The notes beneath the pieces are model-generated. The model did not search any database, was not told the origin of the DNA, and was given only the letters and a program-made list of their open reading frames with translations. From Sycobia sp. Sy_11 (lineage: Eukaryota; Arthropoda; Insecta; Hymenoptera; Epichrysomallidae), in assembly GCA_018907035.1 (NCBI GenBank), contig JACCIC010000036.1, forward strand, positions 3,487,001 to 3,551,000: a DNA stretch of 64,000 nucleotides, written 5' to 3'. Of the stretch, positions 53,766 through 64,000 are shown one piece after another (positions within the stretch are counted from its first letter, which is position 1; the number at the start of each line of letters is the position of its first letter). Both the position numbers and the translations under genes were made by a program.

Positions 53766-54038
53766 TTGTTTGACCAAATTCGTCCGATCTGGAGATTGTT
53801 GCCACTATAATACGCCGTCAAATTAGTAGAAAGCTTGCCTCGGATATGTCAGGCAATTATCGACGCTGGTAGTGACTGGACACCTTATTGACCGAATTGC
53901 ATAATCGTTTGTACTGTGTACAACGTATATATAATTTTGAAAGTTTCATCAAATAAATTTTTTTATAAATTAACGTGACTACGCTCTTACTTGACAGACT
54001 ATATATAGAGTAACAACGGTCTCTAATTTTGGCTTTCT

Positions 54039-54040
<2 letters not shown>

Positions 54041-54101
<61 letters not shown>
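54041..54101. repeat. (TA)n microsatellite
   Basis: About 30 TA units, 40 bp beyond the Tc1 right end. Confidence 0.92.
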
Positions 54102-54102
<1 letters not shown>

Positions 54103-54179
54103 GGCGGTCAAATTTTTCATCCTGGAAAGTTATATAAGGCAGATCATCGCTTCTTATCAGTGTAGTTAATGTGTACATC

Positions 54180-54480
54180 AGATAGGATCAGCGCGGAGGA
54201 GAGATCCATCGAATAACATGCGGAGGAGCGCGCGCGCTTTGTAGTTGGACCATAGATTGAAGAGGGGAATGAGAGGAGAGGCAGAAGAAGAAATAGGTGG
54301 GAGAGAGAAGTGACCGTGCTGGAGGCCGGGATAAACAAAGGCTCCCTCGAGCCGTGCGCGCGGAACGTCTAGGACAAATGCCCAAGGATTTTTCGTGCAT
54401 GCAAGGGTGACTTGAATTAACAAGGGGGCGTAATGCCCTCGTCAGATGAGCGCTTCTGTAGTTTACTCGCGTTATCATTG
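54180..54480. other. GC-richer, purine-rich island of unknown role
   Basis: Contains GCGCGGAGGAG, GGAGCGCGCGCGC and a long G/A-rich run. Overlapping minus-strand frames exist, but none has a recognisable domain. It could be regulatory or an untranslated exon. Confidence 0.3.
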
Positions 54481-57400
54481 TTTTTTGCCCGTATATTTAT
54501 GTGCTTAGATCTCGACTGTAGATATCATTTTTTAAATCAGACGCAAACTTTTGCTCACGAAAAGTCTATTCTTCGTTCTTAATTATTGCTTAAGAACAAA
54601 TAAGGAGCCTAACGTTTTCTATTGTCTGCTTATCTATATATTACAAGTTAAATACTTCTTTCTACTATTGATCTGTGCCTATAAAAATATGATATAATTA
54701 TTGTTTCATAAACTACAAAATATTTAAACCAATCAAAAAAAAATATTTACACATGAGTTTTTTCCTAAACAAACGAATCAGCATAATATTTTGCGTATAC
54801 ACTCTGGAGAGGCTATAGGGATTTATACGAGCATAAAGTAAAAACCGAGGTAAAATCTCGACAAGAAAACAATGAAGGCGGTAGCATTCATTTCTGCCCT
54901 TTCTTGCTTTAATTCTCTCAAAAGAGGAGGAGGAAGAAAGAAAAGCCCGGGAGTACCCTCGCAAATCCACTCAGCTTCTTTAATCGTCATCGTCACCCCC
55001 GTGCTATTTGCTTTATGACTTCTGGCGCGTCCTTTCTTTCACGGACATGAAACAGCCTCCCGTTGGCTATACGTGCCTTCAAATCTTATATGTATTATAT
55101 ACTTTTCTTTCAGAGGTCTTTGTCACGAATCTCGTGAAGCCATACTCTTCTCAGCTATACATGCTACGAGCGTGAAAAAGCCTCCATTTGCAATGAGTAT
55201 TATCTACGACTTTAAGAACAATTCATCTTAATGACCTTGAAAATCTCATAAATCAGAAGCCAAAGATTAACGTTGCCATGGAATTAGTAATACTGATACG
55301 CCCAATCTATCGAACTGTATAAAAAAATATTGAATGCAAGACTGGTTTTTTTTCTCCAAGATAAGGTCCGTGTTAGATAGAGAATGCGCATTTTTCGATA
55401 TAACAATGTTCAGATCTCGGTAATCCATGCAAAAATTAACATGAATTCGTAAAATTCTTTACGAATATTCTTACGTTGTTCAACTTTCTGACTAATTTGT
55501 CTATTACACTTTTATCAAAAATTTACACAATTTTTTGTAGCCCTTTTTTTATAAAGATAATTGCTCGTTATAATTTCTTCAATTCCTATTATAACTATAC
55601 ATAGTATAGTTTTTCAATTCCTTTTATAACTATACTTTGTAATGACACATTTGTCAAGTAAGGGCTCTTATATCTCTTTTCCGTTGTTTATAATATTTCT
55701 AATTAATTACTAATTATGAATCACAATAATAGAAAATTTATATTAGCCCATTTTGTAATGAACAGTTATATTTGAATAAATCATGGAATGCAAGCATTTT
55801 ATTTCATTGCGATTTGATTGGAAATAAGTCAAAATTGTAATATTAATCAAAAGATTTAATAACGGAATTTCCAAATAATAAATGATACTCCCTACTTATA
55901 TAAATTAATCTTTAATAGAATTATTATTTTAACAATAGCCTATCTATCTGTTTGTTGGCTAATAGTTATTTTACGATAACAGAGAATTATATGACGATTT
56001 GACTTTTTAAAATGAATGATTTTATATAAATAAATATCAGGAACGCAAAACTTATAATAACCATTGAAAATAATATATAAAAGAAATTAATTGAATTTTA
56101 ATCCTTCTATTTTAAATTAAGATTAGAAAATTTTTTTTGTTTCTATTAATATTTTCCAAATTATTGAACAATTTTTTATCTTTATCCAAGAAAAATAAAA
56201 TTTGCCTTTTATCCTCGAATGAGACATCAAATTACAAAATTAAACGCACATCGAAAAAAAAATCGAACGACCTCGGTAAAAACTTTTATGATGCACAAGA
56301 ATTTCTATCACAGAATGCTATGACAGTATATATGCTCTTTGTAGAAAGCAGGCTCTCGTTCTTTGTCTCAATTGTCTTTTAAACAACTTCGAGGTTTATT
56401 CCCCTCCAAACAAGAATGTAGCTGTCTAGAGATTTATCTCCGACTTTTTCGCTCGCGCTCTGCATGTGCCTCCTAAAAAAGTTGAGCTAACAAGTAAGAG
56501 TCTAAGATGTGTCTAGAAATCATTGATAGTGTAAATGAGTAACCGCGAAAGAAGTACTTCAATACCGTGTTAAAGAAGGGAAAAAATGAAAAACGTCGGA
56601 ACGATTGCTGTTGACACGACTCCCCTCTGAAGCACTATATACTGCTATTGAGTTGTTGCTACTTCTAATTTTAGAACTACACATGACTAAACAAAACGTT
56701 ATAAAGGAAAAGTAATAGTGTGCGTACATCGGGTCTATCAATCTCAATCATCATTGCTATAGCTGCAACGCGGTGATTTTCTATTTTGGATACTAAATAT
56801 GCCAACCAAATGAAGTACATATATTCACTAGGCTTTTTAATTTAAGAGCAGTATATATAATGATGATAGAAAGATTGTTTTCGAGTATCGAATCATAATA
56901 TTTCTCAAAGCAGGAAATATTTCAAATGGTTACGTAAAAATTTATTGAGGTTTAAGAAACATTGTAAAAATTAATTAATTAATTAAAGATCTAAATCTAA
57001 GAAACATTGAAAAAATTAATTAATTAATTAATTAATTAATTAATGATTAACTTGCTTCAAAACACTTCAGCAATTATATTTCTGGTTTTCAAAATATATA
57101 ACATTTAATTTAAAAACAAAAAAACAATAACTCAAACTTTTTTCTACAATATCGTTCTATAAAATTGATACGATGAGGTAAAAAGTGTTCATTTGATTAC
57201 ATTAAACTCTATATTTGACAAAATTTCTAAAATGAAGATAATATTTTAGTATTGTTTAATATAAGTTTAACATAAAATACAACTTTTCCGAGTAATATGA
57301 AATAACTATCTCAAAATCATGGATTCCAACAAGGTCGGAAATTGCCTCCATGAAAACGTAAAGAAGAGGTAAAATGTAACATGTAAAAGCATGGCAAGTG

Positions 57401-58440
57401 AGCCTCATATAACGCAAGAACAAAAGTCGATAATTCGAGTGACTCCAACTTACCCTCAAGATTACAAATGATTCAGACTGCCAGCAGAAGGTAAATTGGG
57501 TGCCAATAAGCCATTAATGAAACCTGGCACTGGCGGCGGCTAACTCGTAATAACAGGTAAGGATCGCAACATTAGACCATGATTACAATTACGTAACCTC
57601 TCGTTCTCCCTCTCATACGTGCAAGTACCGCTACAATGAGAGAGCAAAGCCTTTAAAGTATGCGGAGCTCAAGATCATCAGACTTGGGCTGTATACTGTA
57701 ATGTATTGCGTCAGTTTCAACGAATAGCACTCTTTTGTCAGAGGGTCATCTTTGACGCGTGATTCTATTGAGGTAGATATGGCAATAACGACGGATTTTG
57801 TATATATTCGATTCAGAAATAACATAATATAAGATATAGTAAAAAGATGTAATTTTACTGTTTCTTTTTGTGTTAATAGTAATATACGCTTACTTTTACG
57901 AAAATATAAATATATTTTAACTAATTTTTTAATATACTTTAGTATGACAAAAAAATCTATAAATTTTGTTAACATGTTTTTCACAAAAATAAAAAGTGGT
58001 AAAAAATAACACAATTACATTTCTTGTTACTTGTCCGCCCAGACTCGGCAAAAAAGTGTAATGATTCACCTGGAATAGCTAAATCTACGTATAGTATACT
58101 GTACTGCATGAGACTCTAGAATAGGATAATTTTTTCCATCTTCATTATAAAAATTCTTTAAATATTTACTCAATTTTCCAAATAAACTTATGCTTAGAAA
58201 CACAATACTTTTTAATTATTTTCTAAAAGTTGTCTGTTAGCAACACACGAGACTTTCTCCAGTAAGAATAAAAAATTGTAGTATAAGTAATACTATTTAG
58301 ATATAAGATTATTGTTGATGTAATATTTAAACAATGAAAAAAGCAATAAAGAAAAGAATGATATAAATAAACTTATGTGATATAAAAATTAAAGATAAAA
58401 CAAAAATATAAAATTAAATATATCGTTCATGAAAAATAAA
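54481..58440. other. gene-free stretch
   Basis: No supportable gene. (ATTA)n runs lie at about 56970-56990 and 57015-57045. Positions 57470-57620 are less AT-rich and contain CAATAAGCCATTAATG and a donor-like AACAG|GTAAGG at about 57554, without an identifiable exon. Confidence 0.4.
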
Positions 58441-58451
58441 GGCATAAAAAA

Positions 58452-58472
58452 CCTCCACTGTTTGAGTGGAGG
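58452..58472. repeat. perfect 8-bp stem hairpin flanked by A-runs
   Basis: CCTCCACT, loop GTTTG, AGTGGAGG, with A-runs on both sides. Confidence 0.75.
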
Positions 58473-58840
58473 AAAAAAAATCCAGATTTTATCGGTTGAA
58501 GTTATAAATAATTTGAATGATCATTCAATACTTAAACTAAATCTTACCCGTCTAGTCCAGGAGCCAGTGACATATTTTAGTGATCATTTATCCTCGTTCA
58601 AAAATTAAGGTGGAGTGACCATCCAGTGCAAAAATTAATCTGGATGTGACAACGTCAGAGACCTAAGCATGTAAAACCAAAAATTTTTCAGCTATTTATC
58701 ATTCGTTCAAATTAGGTCAGAATAAAGTTTAGACTATGTATTGATGAAAAAAACAGTCTGCTTGTTCTAATCATGTGGATTATATATATCCGCTGCTCAC
58801 CTAACCATAAAAAATCATTTGAAACTTTCGAAAAAAAATC

Positions 58841-60192
58841 TATTACAAATAAAACAAATGCTGTCGTTTAGTAAAAATGAGTATAAGACAACAACAAACG
58901 TTTCAACAAAATAAGTTTAATATATAAAAATAGAAAATATAAAAACTATGCGTACTGTAGCAAAGACGAAAAAAGCAATGACTCAAACGCTCTTACGGCG
59001 CTATTTTATAGACTCTTCACTCCACTTAAAAAGGAGTCCAATTATAAGCGATAAGCCTTGCTTGCGCCGATCACAGCCCAAATTCTTCGCGCAGCCGGAC
59101 CGACAGAGAGCCCGAGGCGGCCAACCATACACGTCCCCTGATTTTGAAATTCTAGATATTTTCCAAAAGCCCAAATTCGACATATTTCAATATAAGTCTG
59201 TAGAAAGGCTTTCTTTTAAGGAAAATATTCGAATTTCCCGTGACAGTATGGATCAATGCTTTCAGGAAGCATAATCATTTAACCTCTTTTGAAAACTCAA
59301 GATTTTCTCAATAACCAGTATTCAGCCACCTATTTGTAAAACTGTATATAAGCTATTTTACGAGAAAATCTTCGGTTTTTCCGTCACGGCACGGTTCCAG
59401 TGTGTTCCTTATTTGTACACCTAGATCGCCCTATGACGAACGTCTGTTCATCGAGTTCTATTTTTATAGTCGTTTCATAATATACAATTTTTCTTAAATT
59501 TAAGCATTTCAAAATCTCTCTTTTCTTGTCTTTGCTTTACAAACCAAAAAATTGCGTTTTATTTAACGTCTCGTGAGATTATTTATCTCGCAGCCGCTTT
59601 TTTCCAAGGTAATCTCGTATTCAAATCAAATTGTATACATTTTTTCTTTAAGTATAAACACAACGTCGCTCGCTAATGTAAATAGGTATAATATCATTCG
59701 CTTATTTCATTACAAATGTTTCAAATTTCGACATAAATTTAAAGTTTAATATTACATAACTTTTAAACGCTATACAATATTAATTTATGAAGAAAGAATA
59801 ACGCTCTGTTTCTGAACTACATTAAATAATTCTAAAGGAAATTATATCTTATTTTCAACGAATCCCTATCATTTAATTTTCTTTATATCCTATATTTTAA
59901 CAAGTATAGTTATAAAATTTAACAAAGCGTCTCGACGAATCGACAACACTTACATATATTTTTAGAAATTTTATATGTAATTCAATAAACGATTTTATTC
60001 TATACGTAATATTATCTCATATTTATTACAAAGTATTATCTAGAAACTTAAAATTAAAACTACAATGTCTTAAAAACAATTTAGTTAATCAGTTTCTCTT
60101 AATATTTAAAGTTAAAACTAACATTAATATTTAATATTTCAATTTAATTTAATAATAGAAATTTCAATACTATTTGAATCAGTAACAAAATC
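58841..60192. mobile_element. ~1.35-kb insertion in the left palindrome arm, class unknown
   Basis: Absent from the right arm, where the flanking blocks are contiguous. The junctions share CGAAAAAAAATC (58829-58840) and CGAAAAAATCC (60193-60203), which could be a target duplication or simply the matched arm sequence. It contains a 108-codon plus-strand ORF (58948-59274, MRTVAKTKKAMTQTLLRRYF) with a GC-richer centre. No known transposon domain recognised. Confidence 0.5.
58948..59274 (+). CDS. uncharacterised ORF, 108 aa, in the arm insertion
   Basis: Not recognised. A basic N-terminus (KTKKAMTQTLLRRYF) is followed by a Pro/Arg/Gln-rich middle (QPDRQRARGGQPYTSPDF) and a charged C-terminal part with many Phe. 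GC content is above the flanks. It lies entirely in the insertion, so it may be cargo of an unknown element or a fragment of a captured gene. Confidence 0.25.
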   Translation: MRTVAKTKKAMTQTLLRRYFIDSSLHLKRSPIISDKPCLRRSQPKFFAQPDRQRARGGQPYTSPDFEILDIFQKPKFDIFQYKSVERLSFKENIRISRDSMDQCFQEA

Positions 60193-62348
60193 CGAAAAAA
60201 TCCAAAAAAATTCTGAAAAAATCAGACTTTCTGACGTTGATTACAAATATAATTAAGAAAATTAACGAATTGAAAAATGTAATTGTTAAAATATTAAACA
60301 AATTATAAAACCAAATTTTATGGAATAATTTTAAGTTTAGATAAAAATTGTTGAAACAAAAGTTGTAGATCCTATTGAAATAAATTTTTGTATGTTCTAT
60401 TCATTTTTCTATAAAACTAATAATTATCGAGAAAAATTAGAAAAATTATTAGCATTTCGAACTACTAATCAGCCCAAGTTCATGTCGATATGCCAGGGAT
60501 CTACCACGCCGCTCAGATGATTATAAACAATTAATTTTTGGTAGATCTAGCCAATTTTGTTTCAAACAATTTGTTCAACAGTCTTAATTATATCACATTT
60601 TATTTATATAATATATTGAATTTTTTATGCTCTTCACTGTAAAAATGTTAATATGGAGAATTTTGTCTACAATATTCATATTTCTAATTTGTTTTTCACC
60701 AACATATTCAAATTCAAACATTAACAGTACTCTGTATAATATTATAATGATATATTTTGTATAATAATAGTCTGTTTATAGTTGTATAATAGTAAGAAAC
60801 TCTATCAGATAATAGCATACCATATACATTTTACAAGAGTTACAATAATGACAAAAACATTTTAGAAAATGTATTAAGTATCTCGATGCCAGTGTACAAC
60901 GCGAGATATCCATCGTGTTCGAGATTGACCCAAAACGCGTACTTCGACTGTAGTTTTACCCATCAGTCATCATTTATCTTCGCAAAAGTCTTACTTTATT
61001 AAATTCTACAATACATACAATTTTATTTGCATTAATTCTTATCACTGTAACAATCTGGAAATGAAGCTACAAGTTACAAACTGCAGTATGAAGCTTGCAC
61101 TTTCGATTAAACTCTGTACATGTTTCTGTTAGGTGGAACGTACTTGTCATTGTTTCAGCTGAAATATATATAATTTAATGAAATAAAAATTTTGCGAGGA
61201 TAGATAACGACTGCTGAGTTTTTCGCGTGGTACACTGCTATTGAGTCACTTAATAGATTTTCCAAAATGTTATTGTCATTATTATAATTTTTGTAAAATG
61301 TATCTAGTATGTTATTATCTGACGGAGTTTGATGTGAGTGTTAACATTTGTCAATTTTACACCATTTTGAAATACTGCGACGTACAAGCCATTATAACAT
61401 AATAGGAAAATCTATTTGTAATAAATTATACAAACTATTTTTTATATTTGAATTTGAATATGTGGGTGATAAATAAATTGGAAATATAAATATTGTAAAC
61501 AAAATTCTCCATATTAAGATTTTCATGGTGAAAAGCCAAAAATACTCGACATATAATTGAGATTTTTAAAAAATTGTTTCAATCAAAATTGTTATATCTA
61601 CCATGGATAAAGGTTTTACATTATAAATGCTTGTGTTTCAAGATTGCAATTTTATGAGCATAATTTAAAAGTAGAAAGTACTTGTATCCCTGTTGACGCT
61701 GTATCATCTGAGCGGTGTGGTAGATCCCTGACATATCGACAAGGATTTTGACTGATAAGTAATTTGAAATGCTAATATTTTATCTCATTTTTTCTCAATA
61801 ATTATTATTTTTAAAGAAAAAATGGATAGAAGATAAAAAATTTATTTCAATAGGATCTACAACTTTTATTTGAACAATTTTTGTCTAAACTCAAAATTAT
61901 TCCATAAAACTTGATGCTTATAATTTGTTTAACATTGTAACAATTACATTTTTCATTTGGTTAATTTTCACAATTATAATCGCGAGCAGCGTTTGAAAGC
62001 GCATACGTATGATTTCATTCGGAGTTTTTTTGGATTTTTTTTCGAAAGTTTAAAATTATTTTTTATATTCAGGTGAACAGTGCACGTCTAATCTAGATGG
62101 TTAAAACGACTGATCGTTTTTTTTCGTCAATACATAGTCTAAATTTTTTCTGACCTAATTAGAGCCGAGGATAAATAACTGAAAAATGATTTTGTTTTAT
62201 ATATTTTGGTCCCTGGCGTTGTCACATACAGATTAATTTTTGCAGCGGACGATGACTCTGCCCTTCAACACATTCAAACGTATCATTTAAACTAATTATC
62301 GATCAAGAATAAATCTATGACATAAACCTGTCACTGGCTCCCGAACTA

Positions 62349-63018
62349 TAAACACGTATGATACACAGTCTTTAGGTGAATTGTATACGTCGCACAGTGG
62401 GAAATAAATGCGATTTTATGTCAAAATCTTATATCTCTTGAACTTGGGATAAATGAATGAGTAAGGGATCAAACTAAAGGTAAAATCATAGGGAATAAGG
62501 GAAAACTATTGAGATGGAATAAAATTTACTAAATTATTTTGAAAAATGTAAATAAGCAAGAAAATTTGATTTGATTTGACCTAAACAGTTTTCATGAAAG
62601 TTATATAACTTTTAATAGGTAAAAGATGTATTAAAAAAAATCAAAATTGAGGGCAAAGAAGGTAGAATAAAAAACATATATAGGTTTATCATTATAGTAC
62701 ATTTATTAATAAAAAATGTCGAAAGAAATGCAAATTTTGTTAAAAAATTTAAAAAATTTGATTTTAAAATCTTGTAACTCTTCAATGATACTTGATAAAT
62801 TAATAAAAAGTAGCTTAAATTGAAGAACAGGTCATGTTTAATAAGAAATAAATAGAAAAAATTTATAGAGTTACGCGATTCGTGTTAAAAAAAAAGTATT
62901 ACATCTTAAATTTGTTTGAAAATTGAGATAAATTGCTGTTTCAAAATCCAATAAATCCCGAAAAAAAGTAGATAGATTCTTCAAACTATCAATAAATTAA
63001 AGCTTAAGATCAGTAGAA
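62349..63018. other. AT-rich stretch with diverged repeat units
   Basis: Similar phrases recur (TCAAAATCTTATATCTCTTGAA at 62420, TTAAAATCTTGTAACTCTTCAA at 62764, TCAAAATCATGTATCTTTTGAA at 63118), suggesting diverged tandem units of about 350 bp. No coding sequence. Confidence 0.4.
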
Positions 63019-63169
63019 TGAGAGAAAAATATCTAAAAGTTATAAAAATTTATTTATCGAATACTGAAAGTCGACTAAGTTTGAAATTTCAGTTATTGTA
63101 ACATAAAGTTTTAGTTTCAAAATCATGTATCTTTTGAAAGAAAAGAGCTATGTTAATGTAAAATATATG
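63019..63169 (+). repeat. left arm of a young inverted repeat running off the window
   Basis: Nearly identical, in reverse complement, to 63851-64000 (about 95% over 130 bp by eye), e.g. CTGAAAGTCGACTAAGTTTG at 63065-63084. Confidence 0.88.
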
Positions 63170-63273
63170 AAAAGAAAGAGAATAACATGCAAAATAAGAA
63201 AAAAATAGTTGCAATTTCTTAAAATACATTTATTAATTTAATTGCATCTATCCAAAAGTAAATCAAATCTCTT

Positions 63274-63278
<5 letters not shown>

Positions 63279-63336
<58 letters not shown>
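63279..63336. repeat. (TA)n microsatellite
   Basis: About 29 TA units followed by CATACATACAT-type sequence, in the spacer of the inverted repeat. Confidence 0.93.
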
Positions 63337-63338
<2 letters not shown>

Positions 63339-63850
63339 TACATACATTCATGCTTACATATATACATACATACCTACACCTACACATACTCTAAATTGGT
63401 TTGGCACTATATAATAAGTTATAAGGTTAAAAATAATATTTTTATAATTTAAACAATTTATAAACAATAAAATACAAATTTAAACATTTAAAATGAAATT
63501 TGAATCGTAAAAATCGGTTAATCTTAAGGAATTGAATTATATAATATACTTTTCAGACCTAATAAAAGTTCACCTGTATGTTTTATGTAAAATGGTAAAT
63601 ATTAACCGATTTTTTAAATTATAATCATTTTATAATAATTTTTATTAAAATAATAATAATTTATGATTCCTTAAAATATTAATTATTTAAAAAATTGAAA
63701 TATTGCTTGAATTTTGTAAGCTTATGTCCCGAACCTTAATTTAAAGGATAAGGGTGTGACCGAGCTGGTACCTGAGGAAAGGATCAGAGTTCAGGTATTG
63801 TGTGTATGTATAGGCGTTGGTATGTACGTAGATATGTACGCATGTATTTT

Positions 63851-64000
63851 AGATATTTTACATTAACATATCTCTTTTCTATCAAAAGATACATGATTTT
63901 GATCCTAAAACTTTAAGTTACAATAATTGAAATTTCAAACTTAGTCGACTTTCAGTATTCGATAAATAAATTTTTATAACTTTTAGATATTTTTCTCTCA
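63851..64000 (-). repeat. right arm of the young inverted repeat (truncated by the window)
   Basis: Reverse complement of 63019-63169. It reaches the last base of the window, so the arms are longer than seen. Confidence 0.88.

Larger units (their letters stand above)
52528..54001 (+). mobile_element. Tc1-like transposon, split by a SINE
   Basis: Terminal inverted repeats CAGTCAGTCAAGTAAAAGTG at the left and, on the minus strand at the right, TAGTCTGTCAAGTAAGAGCG, each flanked by TA (52526-52527 and 54002-54003). Without the SINE and its duplication the element is about 1.25 kb, normal for Tc1. The transposase lies on the plus strand and is a pseudogene. Confidence 0.88.
58545..62348. repeat. 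large imperfect inverted repeat (foldback-like)
   Basis: The right arm read on the minus strand matches the left arm block by block. 62348-62066 matches 58545-58840 (GGAGCCAGTGACA.., TTAATCTGGATGTGACAACG.., TTTAGACTATGTATTGA..). 62040-61700 matches 60193-60555 (GATATGCCAGGGATCTACCA..). 61530-61440 matches 60650-60730. 61335-61200 matches 60800-60925 (TCAGATAATAGCATACC..). The loop is about 270 bp (60930-61200). Arms are visibly diverged, so it is old. The left arm is interrupted by an insertion at 58841-60192. Confidence 0.78.

Overview
The window looks like insect nuclear DNA: a very AT-rich background with small GC- and CpG-rich islands, short phase-split introns with GT..AG borders, long (TA)n and (CA)n microsatellites, and mariner, Tc1, R1-type LINE and tRNA-derived SINE sequences. 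The pattern (AT-rich with CpG-rich exons) suggests a hymenopteran, but nothing read here fixes the species. Most of the six-frame ORFs are microsatellite or AT-run artefacts.

Two genes can be assembled by hand, both on the minus strand and related to each other. Gene A (29348 to 27479, optionally continuing to 26353) and gene B (45313 to 39449, continuing to 34346) each carry a terminal-half winged-helix-like segment that resembles the second half of a linker-histone globular domain, followed by an Arg/Lys-rich tail. In both, an intron enters that segment at the same place and in the same phase, so they are probably paralogues. Both may also have a last exon joined in phase 2: an acidic tail in gene A and a Ser/Arg-rich tail in gene B. 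A 62-residue membrane-type small ORF lies just behind the gene A stop. A CpG-rich block at 22.1-22.7 kb looks like a promoter with a first exon of another, unresolved gene.

The rest is largely mobile-element history. From left to right: a tRNA-derived SINE with a 13-bp target duplication (0.2 kb); a ~440-bp retroelement carrying a hammerhead-ribozyme motif, with a 16-bp duplication (3.3-3.8 kb), a second decayed copy (9.5-10 kb) and a ribozyme-less fragment (7 kb); a 5'-truncated R1-clade LINE with a 12-bp duplication (4.9-6.1 kb); degraded SINEs (13.6 and 30.8 kb); an internally deleted mariner (32.9-33.5 kb); inside the gene B intron, a SINE and two copies of a ~610-bp repeat with tRNA-like Pol III boxes (40.3-43.1 kb); a full-length but dead mariner sitting in a (TACA)n microsatellite (48.9-50.2 kb); a jockey-like LINE 3' half (50.2-51.2 kb); and a Tc1 element whose transposase is split by a SINE (52.5-54.0 kb).

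The right end is dominated by palindromes: a diverged inverted repeat of about 3.8 kb (58.5-62.35 kb) with a 1.35-kb insertion in its left arm, and a much younger inverted repeat whose right arm runs off the window edge (63.0-64.0 kb). The most interesting items are the hammerhead element, the pair of histone-H1-like genes with alternative tails, and the nested or palindromic repeats.
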